DNA of 9,931 bases from an uncultured Lachnospiraceae bacterium (lineage in GTDB: Bacteria; Bacillota; Clostridia; Lachnospirales; Lachnospiraceae). The DNA is taken from the NCBI GenBank assembly GCA_934434905.1, contig CAKSAI010000097.1, positions 1 through 9,931 of the forward strand, read 5' to 3'. Both the position numbers and the translations under genes were made by a program. Below are positions 1 through 5,261 of this stretch, piece by piece. The notes under the pieces were generated by a model that saw only the letters and a list, made by a program, of their open reading frames with translations, was not told the DNA's origin and did not search any database. Positions within the stretch are counted from its first letter, which is position 1, and each line of letters starts with the position of its first letter.

Positions 1-45
1 GACGCATTATCCGCCTACGCAGGTAAATATATCTGCGACAGCGAC

Positions 46-534
46 TTATCCGCCGAAAAAAAGACGGCAATGATAACTCAATGTCAAAGTTTCTTCTATC
101 TCAATAGCATTCAGACGATTCAGTTGTTTCAGAATCCACTGAATATCATTTTCCTCCAGTATGACTCTGGGCGGCATGGCTTCCCTCAAAAGCCTATCAG
201 ACGGATATCCTGCACCAAGATATTGCAATAATTCCTTCAGAATAGCTTCGGTAAAGGTAAGATTGCATAGAGAACTCTCTTTCACAGCAGAATATTCAAA
301 GGTATGCTTATCTTCCTTTCTGACAAATACAAGTGTTCCTCTCGAAAGCTTTTCCTTCATGCCATTAATATAATGCACCACACTTGGAGCCAGTATCAAT
401 ACGATTTCATAATAATCGTGATAATGCATCTTCGCTTTCTCGTTGTTCATATAAACAATACGGTATTTAAACCCAATACGCTCATCGACTTCATCGCATG
501 CTCTAAGACATACTGCTTCACCATTTTTCTGCAT
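46..534 (-). CDS. Truncated AraC-type regulator: cupin sensor domain only
   Basis: The 162-residue product resembles the N-terminal cupin sensor half of AraC-family regulators: MHYHDYYEIVLIL at 36-48 (H37, H39, E43), GTLVFVRKEDKHTFE (66-80) as the second cupin strand set, and linker helices to ~160. AraC regulators are usually ~280-300 residues with two C-terminal helix-turn-helix motifs; these are absent because TAA at 46-48 ends the frame in the dimerisation helices. The ATG at 532-534 is chosen because GGAGG lies eight bases upstream; an in-frame ATG at 571-573 has no such site. A run of seven A (plus strand, 56-62) sits just before the stop, so a frameshift is possible, but the alternative frames do not resemble AraC in the 45 bases available. 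It follows the Rpn gene by 60 bases and may share its transcript. It could be a decayed gene or a stand-alone sensor. Confidence 0.65.
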   Translation of the reverse strand: MQKNGEAVCLRACDEVDERIGFKYRIVYMNNEKAKMHYHDYYEIVLILAPSVVHYINGMKEKLSRGTLVFVRKEDKHTFEYSAVKESSLCNLTFTEAILKELLQYLGAGYPSDRLLREAMPPRVILEENDIQWILKQLNRLNAIEIEETLTLSYHCRLFFGG

Positions 535-594
535 ACTGTTTTCCTCCAGCTTAATAAGATTTCGCCGAATCAACGTAACCGTTCATGACTGTTA

Positions 595-1809
595 CTATTC
601 TCCCCAGTATTTGTCCGCTTGCGCCTCTGCTTTTTTCTTGCTCAATCCATAGATTTCGATCAGCTTCTGTACAGCAGCTCCTTTTGAACCCCCAAATTCC
701 CGACATAGAGATACACAGGATTGGATCGCCTTATTTTCGGCTTCTTGAACCTTCTTCTCCGCTTTCTCAGCCTTCTTCTCTGCTTCTTCTCGCTTCTCTC
801 TTTCCTCTCCCATCTGTTTCTCCACTTCTTCCACTTTCTTCTCCGCCACTTCTGCTCGCTTCCTGGCTTCCTCCGTATTCTTACGTTCTACCTTAATATC
901 TACCTTCTCAAAATTCTCAAATAATTGTCCCATACGGCATTCCTCCACCAGCTCGATATACTCGTTGGCCTCCGCCACCGGTACTCCCATCTTCATCAGC
1001 AGGCCATGCATTGTATCCTTAATGATCGTAAGGATGTTCCCAGGTGTATTCTCCAGGATCTCATCCATCTTCTCCGGCGAGACCTGACGAAGCTGTGCAA
1101 AGTCCTCGGCACTCTGAACCTTATTGATCATCATCAGCAAGGACATCTCATCTCCGCGCGCCAGCAACTCCTCGTTGGAATAATCATGGATTCGGACTAC
1201 CTGATAAGTAAAATCAGGAATGTACTTTCCAAGCTCTCCACTCTTCCAGATCCGGTCCTTCAGATTCAGATCTGCCGTCCACTTCCTCGTTCCTTCATAG
1301 TATACGATAGGCAGAATGGGCGGATAACGGAAGCCCTTCCGTTTGCGGCAACCTTCCTTCTTCTTCTCCATCTTCCTGGCATAATCATCCCAGATACATG
1401 TCATGTACTTTAAGAGCTGCATAGCGACATCGTAATCCACGTTGCTCTTATGATCCACCAGGGAGACGATGTACAGCGGCAGTGGCTCCCCGTCCTGCTC
1501 AAGCTCCGGGAGCAGAATGCGGTTCACAGAATCGGATTCAAATTCAATCCCCAGATATGCCTGGTACTGATCCGATACATCCTCGATATCCTCTGGACGG
1601 ATATTCTTCAAGATCGGGATATCAACGTTGTCCTGCAGGAATTGACAGCACAATACCGGATTACGGAATATCTTCTTGCTGTTTGCATTCCTGACTGCGC
1701 CTGCTTCATTTTTCACGTCGCTGTCAATGATGATACTGCTGTTGCTGTTACTGTTGTTGCTGTTACTGTTGTTACTTTTCCTGTTACTGTTTTTGCTGCT
1801 TTTGTCCAT
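595..1809 (-). CDS. Rpn-family recombination-promoting nuclease / putative transposase
   Basis: A 404-residue member of the Rpn (transposase_31, PD-(D/E)XK) family, whose E. coli members cleave DNA and promote RecA-independent recombination. The nuclease core is at ~48-210: FESDSV (90-95), then LYIVSLVDHKSNVDYDVAMQ (112-131) and PPILPIVYYEG (163-173). The catalytic (D/E)XK appears as D119-H120-K121; many relatives have E at the first position. Residues 7-25 are Asn/Ser-rich and come from tandem DNA repeats. Residues ~310-360 form a Glu/Lys/Ala coiled coil, and the tail (~362-404) looks like a small helical domain ending in DKYWGE. The ATG has GGAGG seven bases upstream. It has its own promoter, sits between the conserved spoIIA operon and a broken regulator, and may be mobile or selfish; I see no terminal repeats. 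The family assignment is confident; the activity is not. Confidence 0.85.
   Translation of the reverse strand: MDKSSKNSNRKSNNSNSNNSNSNSSIIIDSDVKNEAGAVRNANSKKIFRNPVLCCQFLQDNVDIPILKNIRPEDIEDVSDQYQAYLGIEFESDSVNRILLPELEQDGEPLPLYIVSLVDHKSNVDYDVAMQLLKYMTCIWDDYARKMEKKKEGCRKRKGFRYPPILPIVYYEGTRKWTADLNLKDRIWKSGELGKYIPDFTYQVVRIHDYSNEELLARGDEMSLLMMINKVQSAEDFAQLRQVSPEKMDEILENTPGNILTIIKDTMHGLLMKMGVPVAEANEYIELVEECRMGQLFENFEKVDIKVERKNTEEARKRAEVAEKKVEEVEKQMGEEREKREEAEKKAEKAEKKVQEAENKAIQSCVSLCREFGGSKGAAVQKLIEIYGLSKKKAEAQADKYWGE
1741..1770. repeat. 15-bp tandem repeat coding for Asn/Ser pentapeptides
   Basis: GTTGCTGTTACTGTT occurs twice head-to-tail (1741-1755 and 1756-1770) with a degenerate third copy to about 1791. 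On the coding strand each unit gives NSNSN, so copy-number change would keep the Rpn frame. Confidence 0.85.
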
Positions 1810-1920
1810 TCGTTTTCCTCCTTCTCCTTGGACGTGTCCATGACAGGAGGAATGGTCTTTCCGCCTGTCTGCACAAATCGCTCATTCTCAGTGAACATTG
1901 GCGAAAAGCCAGATTTCTGA

Positions 1921-1951
1921 CATTCGGGCTTCCTGATGGGAAACCGGAATG
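1921..1951 (-). repeat. Imperfect hairpin in the Rpn leader
   Basis: On the minus-strand RNA the arms CATTCCGGTTTCC and GGAAGCCCGAATG pair over 13 positions with one C-C mismatch and one G-U pair, closing a short loop. No U-tract follows, so it is not an intrinsic terminator. It lies 111 bases before the Rpn start. Confidence 0.45.
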
Positions 1952-1954
1952 TGG

Positions 1955-1988
1955 AACACATTATGAATTTTAGAATTATTAATGTGTT
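1955..1988. repeat. 34-bp near-perfect palindrome in the Rpn leader
   Basis: Nine-base arms AACACATTA (1955-1963) and TAATGTGTT (1980-1988) flank two mismatched positions and an inner AATT/AATT pair around a four-base TTAG centre. It begins about 14 bases downstream of the expected start site. Read on the plus strand it is followed by TTTTATCTTTT, so it resembles a weak AT-rich terminator in that direction, yet no plus-strand gene precedes it. An operator dyad is equally possible. Confidence 0.5.
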
Positions 1989-2008
1989 TTTTATCTTTTG
2001 ATGAAAAG

Positions 2009-2037
2009 AATATAACATATTTTTTTCGAAAAGGCAA
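2009..2037 (-). promoter_or_regulatory. Sigma-A-type promoter upstream of the Rpn gene
   Basis: TTGCCT (2032-2037, 4 of 6) and TATATT (2009-2014, 5 of 6) are separated by 17 bases on the minus strand, in an AT-rich stretch between sigF and the Rpn gene. A start near 2002 would give a leader of about 190 bases that includes two hairpins. The rest of the 288-base gap (1810-2097) holds no convincing gene. Confidence 0.5.
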
Positions 2038-2097
2038 GCCTTAAACGAACTTGACAGTGTAAAGTAACAGCTTAGCCCCGCCATTTGCAAAGGAACT

Positions 2098-2814
2098 TCA
2101 CACCGCCAACCGCCGCAGACGCAGCAATATCTTCTTCTCCAGCCTGCTCACCTGCACCTGGCTGATTCCCAATGCCGCAGCCACCTGCGCCTGGGTCTTG
2201 TCCTGGAAGTACCGCTGCATGATCAGTTCCCGCTCCATCCCCTCCAAGGTCTTTAGTAGCTGCCCCAGCAGCATCTGATCCAGCAGCTCTTCATTCCGAT
2301 CCTCCTTCTCCGGAAGGCGGTCCGCCAGACACGTCTCCTTTCCGTCCGCCTGATAGACAGACCGATAGATGGACTCCACCTCCACGTTGGCCTCAAGCGC
2401 CATCACGATTTCCTCCATCGCAATCCCGGTAGCCCCGGAGACCTCCTTAAGTGTCACCTCCCTGCCCAATTCCTTCATCAGTTGTGCCTCGACACCCTTG
2501 ATCCTGGCGGCGCTTTCCTTCAGACTACGACTGACCTTGATCATGCCGTCATCCCGCAGGAAACGCTTGATTTCCCCTGTGATCATAGGAACTGCATACG
2601 TAGAAAACCGCACCCCGAAAGTCGTATCGAACTTGTCGATGGCTTTCATCAGCCCGATACTTCCGATCTGAAACAGATCCTCCATCTCATGTCCCCGGTT
2701 GTCGAACCTGCGCACAATGCTCCACACAAGACCAAGATTGCTTTTTACCAGTTGTTCCCTCGCTTCCTTATCCCCCTGGTGTGACTGCTCGATCAAAGCG
2801 ATGGTCTCATCCAT
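2098..2814 (-). CDS. sigF: RNA polymerase sporulation sigma factor SigF (SpoIIAC)
   Basis: Sigma-F is the first forespore-specific sigma factor, directing transcription in the small compartment after asymmetric division. The 238-residue protein has region 2 at about 21-90 (LVKSNLGLVWSIVRRF, then DLFQIGSIGLMKAIDKFD and FSTYAVPMITGEIKRFLRD), region 3 at ~92-165 beginning MIKVSRSLKE, and the region 4.2 helix-turn-helix at ~207-228 (TQAQVAAALGISQVQVSRLE). Sequence alone could fit sigma-F, sigma-G or sigma-B relatives; the position directly after spoIIAA and spoIIAB makes sigma-F the clear call. The ribosome site GGAAAGG lies in the end of spoIIAB. No terminator hairpin is visible after its TGA, and no spoVA genes follow, in contrast to some relatives. 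Confidence 0.97.
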   Translation of the reverse strand: MDETIALIEQSHQGDKEAREQLVKSNLGLVWSIVRRFDNRGHEMEDLFQIGSIGLMKAIDKFDTTFGVRFSTYAVPMITGEIKRFLRDDGMIKVSRSLKESAARIKGVEAQLMKELGREVTLKEVSGATGIAMEEIVMALEANVEVESIYRSVYQADGKETCLADRLPEKEDRNEELLDQMLLGQLLKTLEGMERELIMQRYFQDKTQAQVAAALGISQVQVSRLEKKILLRLRRLAV

Positions 2815-2817
2815 GTC

Positions 2818-3240
2818 CTATGCCTTTCCAATCTTCTTTTTCATGGTAACCCTGGTTCCCTGGCCGATACCGGAAGCCACCCAGACCTCGTCCATGAATG
2901 CCTCCATGAAGGTAAAGCCCATCCCGGAGCGCTCCAGCTCCGGCCTGGTGGTGTAGAGGGGTTCCCTGGCCTTGTCGACATCTGCAATCCCCCTGCCATT
3001 ATCAATGACGCAGATCTCCACGTCCTGCTCCACCACCTGACAGGTGATCCATATCTTTCCCTCCTTCTGATCGTAACCGTGGATGATAGCATTAGTCACC
3101 GCCTCCGAAACCGCTGTCTTAACATCCGCCAGCTCGTCCACCGTAGGATTCAGCCCTGCGATAAAGGCCCCCACCGCCACTCTGGCAAACCCCTCATTTT
3201 CCGATTGGGAAGTAAATTCCATCTTCATTTCCTTTCGCAC
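2818..3240 (-). CDS. spoIIAB: Anti-sigma F factor / serine kinase SpoIIAB
   Basis: SpoIIAB binds sigma-F and keeps it inactive, and it uses ATP to phosphorylate SpoIIAA. It is a GHKL-fold kinase of 140 residues. The N-box has E46 and N50 (SEAVTNAIIHGY), the G1 box reads DNGRGIAD (80-87), and the G2 lid is ERSGMGF (103-109). R20, which in B. subtilis contacts both partners, is conserved in ENEGFARVAV. The start is GTG at 3238-3240, with GGAGGAGGAG just upstream; the next in-frame ATGs (residues 5 and 7) lack a properly spaced site and would trim the family N-terminus. Only three bases separate its TAG from the sigF ATG, which implies coupled synthesis of the anti-sigma factor and its target. 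Confidence 0.98.
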   Translation of the reverse strand: MRKEMKMEFTSQSENEGFARVAVGAFIAGLNPTVDELADVKTAVSEAVTNAIIHGYDQKEGKIWITCQVVEQDVEICVIDNGRGIADVDKAREPLYTTRPELERSGMGFTFMEAFMDEVWVASGIGQGTRVTMKKKIGKA

Positions 3241-3256
3241 TGTCTCCTCCTCCTTC

Positions 3257-3562
3257 TCACTCCACGCTGATTAATTTATGTAAACCTGACACCCGGAATA
3301 TCCGCTGGATCTGGCTATTCAGATGGATTGCCACAGACCGTCCTCCCGCGAATTGCAGGTTCCGGCACCGCCCCAGTATCACACCGATGCCGGAGCTGTC
3401 CATAAACACTGTTTTCTGAAAATCAAATACCAGGCTCCGCACCGGGTAACGGCTGATAAGGCCGTCCGTTTCCCGCCGGAGCTGCTCGGCAAAATGGTGA
3501 TCTACCTCCATGGGCATCTGTATAAACAGCCTGCCTGTCTCACCTTCAAATCTATGTTCCAT
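3257..3562 (-). CDS. spoIIAA: Anti-sigma F factor antagonist SpoIIAA (STAS domain)
   Basis: SpoIIAA is the anti-anti-sigma factor of early sporulation. Unphosphorylated, it binds SpoIIAB and frees sigma-F in the forespore; SpoIIAB phosphorylates it and the SpoIIE phosphatase reactivates it. The 101-residue protein is one STAS domain. The phosphorylation loop VFMDSSGIGVILGR is intact, with S56 directly after D55 aligning to the phosphorylated Ser58 of Bacillus subtilis. The ATG at 3560-3562 has GGAGGAGG a few bases upstream. The open frame extends 17 codons further upstream, but that part lacks a ribosome site, runs into the terminator U-tract and does not look like the family, so the shorter start is chosen. 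First gene of spoIIA, 16 bases before spoIIAB. Confidence 0.97.
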   Translation of the reverse strand: MEHRFEGETGRLFIQMPMEVDHHFAEQLRRETDGLISRYPVRSLVFDFQKTVFMDSSGIGVILGRCRNLQFAGGRSVAIHLNSQIQRIFRVSGLHKLISVE

Positions 3563-3598
3563 GATCCTCCTCCTTTTTCGGAAAATAACTTTTTGCAG

Positions 3599-3631
3599 AA
3601 AAAAAGACGCCAAAACAACGTTGACGTCTTT
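3599..3631 (-). terminator. Intrinsic terminator after the TPR gene
   Basis: On the minus strand an 11-bp stem with one G-U pair (AAAGACGTCAA with TTGGCGTCTTT, 3621-3631 and 3603-3613) closes a seven-base loop and runs into a tract of seven T (3599-3605). It lies 57 bases after the TPR stop and 36 bases before the spoIIAA start, separating the folC unit from spoIIA. Confidence 0.88.
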
Positions 3632-3657
3632 CGTAGTATATTCAATTTATATCCGTT
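3629..3657 (-). promoter_or_regulatory. Candidate sigma-H promoter of the spoIIA operon
   Basis: On the minus strand AACGGATAT (3649-3657) matches 8 of 9 positions of the sigma-H -35 consensus RnAGGAwWW. After 13 bases comes TACGAAA (3629-3635), a partial match to the -10 box RnnGAAT. Known spoIIA operons in Bacillus and Clostridia are read by sigma-H, and a promoter is needed here because a terminator precedes spoIIAA. The -10 match is weak, so this is a candidate only. Confidence 0.35.
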
Positions 3658-3687
3658 CAGCCAGGCCGAATGGGCATGGGCAAAATC

Positions 3688-5094
3688 TTACTCCTCCGGG
3701 GTGCTTGTTCCCTGCCCCAGCTCCTCCAGGTACCGCTGCGCATTTGCTGCGCGCTCTGTTTCCGGCTTGAGTTCAATAATCTTCTGATAATAGGCAATGG
3801 CCTGCTCGTTCTGTCCGGCCTTGCGGTATGACTGCGCCAGATAGTAAACGGCATCCCCATCCTGGTAGGTCTCGTCCATATCCACCACCTTCTGCAGCTT
3901 CTCTACGGCCTCCTCATATCGGCCTCTCTGATAAGCACCGGAGCCCTCCTGATACAATATTTCCTTGTACCTGTCGTTGACCTGCGTGCTTATATCCTGG
4001 TAGATCTCACTGGTGGTTCCGGCGAGCAGCTGCGGATCCACGCTCGCCAACGCGTTTCCGGCGCCCTCATAATCCGACTCCGCAAATGCCTTATATGCAA
4101 CCAGCACCTGTTCGTAGGCTGCCACCACACTGGCGCTTGTCTCCTTGTCGCTTTCCATCTGTGCCTTCTGAGCATTCAGCTCTTCGATCTGACCCTCCAG
4201 AGACTTGATGGTCTGGTTCTTGGTGCTGATGGTCTCACTGGCCTCCCGCACAGCCTGGCTGCTGTCGCTGACCGCCTTCTGCCGCACACTCGGCACCACC
4301 AGAAAGCAGGTGATCAGTACACCGACCACTACACCGATCACAATATTGAGAACGGTAGTAAACGTTGTATTATCCTTGAAGCCGACAGGATGGATGATGG
4401 TCTCATTGCCGCTCTGGTAAGCGATCAGCTCCTCCTTTTCCTTCTCCTTACGGCTGTTCTTCTTAGAAGGCAGCTCCCCGTGCAGCTGAATATTTACCTC
4501 CCGAAGATAGCGGAGCGTGGTGGTATTGTTTGCATCGATCCGCCCCGCATTGCGCAGGGATTTCTTGGCCAGATCGTACTTTCCCTCCTCCATATACAGG
4601 AGTGCCAGCAACTGGTGTCCCTTCACCAGTCTGGGATTCAACGCAAGCACTTTTTTTAACTGGATCACTGCCAGATCCTTGCTGCCCTGACGGCAGTACA
4701 GAAGCGCCTGGTTGTACTTCTTGATGGTCTGGTTCAATGAATCCAGACGGTTTCCATTGGACTGCACCGCCTGCAGGTATTTTTCCGCCACATTATCCTG
4801 GGGGCTTAAGTTCTTGCTGATAACCCATTCGCTCAGGGCATCCACAGTCTCGCCCATCTCAAAATACACAAGCCCCAGAAGATTCCTGGCCTGGATATTC
4901 ATCTTATAGAACTTCAGACTTCGTCTGAGACTCTCCGCTGCACCAGAGAGATCGCGCACTCTGGCCCGCTCCAGTCCATCGTTATAATAAAGATTTGAAG
5001 TATGGATCAGCTTCTTATATAATTTAACATCCGCACCACAGGCAGGACAATGGCTCTCCCTGCCGAGGACTGCGCCGCACGCATAACATTCCAT
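3688..5094 (-). CDS. Zinc-ribbon, TPR and single-pass membrane protein
   Basis: A 468-residue protein of unknown function with clear modular layout. Residues 3-19 form a small zinc ribbon (C3, C6, C16, C19). Residues ~40-200 contain tetratricopeptide-like helical repeats, for example the segment around ALLYCRQGSKDLAVIQLKKV (130-149) and its successor near 160-185. A basic stretch (KKNSRKEKEK, 211-220) precedes one membrane span at about 247-268 (VLNIVIGVVVGVLITCFLVV). A coiled coil follows (~275-320), and then C-terminal TPRs (~380-455) with YEEAVEKLQKVV and NEQAIAYYQKII. By the positive-inside rule the zinc ribbon side should be cytoplasmic and the C-terminal TPRs outside; this is inference. 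The ATG has AAAGGAA six bases upstream. It is the last gene before the terminator at 3599-3631 and lies beside spoIIA, so a role in envelope assembly or sporulation is possible but unproven. Confidence 0.88.
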   Translation of the reverse strand: MECYACGAVLGRESHCPACGADVKLYKKLIHTSNLYYNDGLERARVRDLSGAAESLRRSLKFYKMNIQARNLLGLVYFEMGETVDALSEWVISKNLSPQDNVAEKYLQAVQSNGNRLDSLNQTIKKYNQALLYCRQGSKDLAVIQLKKVLALNPRLVKGHQLLALLYMEEGKYDLAKKSLRNAGRIDANNTTTLRYLREVNIQLHGELPSKKNSRKEKEKEELIAYQSGNETIIHPVGFKDNTTFTTVLNIVIGVVVGVLITCFLVVPSVRQKAVSDSSQAVREASETISTKNQTIKSLEGQIEELNAQKAQMESDKETSASVVAAYEQVLVAYKAFAESDYEGAGNALASVDPQLLAGTTSEIYQDISTQVNDRYKEILYQEGSGAYQRGRYEEAVEKLQKVVDMDETYQDGDAVYYLAQSYRKAGQNEQAIAYYQKIIELKPETERAANAQRYLEELGQGTSTPEE

Positions 5095-5117
5095 GGCATT
5101 TCCTTTCCGGTTCCAGG

Positions 5118-5261
5118 CTACTGGTTCTTCCTGGCTTCCTTCATCATCTCCTGCAAAATATCCGTCATGTCCGTAAGATCATGACTGTAGATTGCCTCCT
5201 CAGCCTCCTCTACCTCCAGGCTTGGCTGAAATCTCTTCAATTCCTCTTCAAAATTAATCAT
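5118..5261 (-). CDS. Small acidic protein of 47 residues between folC and the TPR gene
   Basis: This ORF starts with ATG at 5259-5261 and ends with TAG at 5118-5120. It begins MINFEEELKRFQPSLEVEEA and ends MMKEARKNQ. A strong AGGAGG lies eight bases before the ATG, inside the folC coding sequence. The start overlaps the folC end by 8 bases, and the stop is 23 bases before the TPR gene, so the three appear co-transcribed and probably coupled. The protein is rich in Glu, Asp and Met, has no cysteine or membrane segment, and looks largely helical. The strong ribosome site, the tight packing and the otherwise empty gap argue it is real. Function is unknown. I have an impression that similar short proteins occur at this spot in other Lachnospiraceae, but that is memory and not shown by the sequence. 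Confidence 0.8.
   Translation of the reverse strand: MINFEEELKRFQPSLEVEEAEEAIYSHDLTDMTDILQEMMKEARKNQ

Noticed and set aside
1..228. Plus-strand frame reading DALSAYAGKYICDSDLSAEK at the left edge
   Set aside because: The first 20 residues look protein-like, but beyond about position 60 it is antisense to the AraC coding frame and ends without similarity. Too short to support as a gene fragment.
535..573. 13-codon upstream extension of the AraC fragment
   Set aside because: The downstream ATG at 532-534 has GGAGG at ideal spacing, and the extension would bury that site inside the gene.
1729..1801. Repeat block considered as a CRISPR or satellite array
   Set aside because: Units are 15 bp, head-to-tail without spacers, and lie inside the Rpn coding frame.
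1713..2090. 125-codon minus-strand frame across the sigF-Rpn gap
   Set aside because: It has no clear ribosome site, contains the Rpn promoter and both hairpins, and its end overlaps the Rpn start in another frame where the repeats give Thr/Val/Ala. It does not resemble a protein family.
2041..2097. Terminator after sigF
   Set aside because: No stable stem with a following T-tract could be built from the bases after the sigF stop.
3563..3613. 17-codon upstream extension of spoIIAA
   Set aside because: It overlaps the terminator U-tract, lacks a ribosome site and is unlike the SpoIIAA N-terminus, while the internal ATG has a strong GGAGGAGG site.
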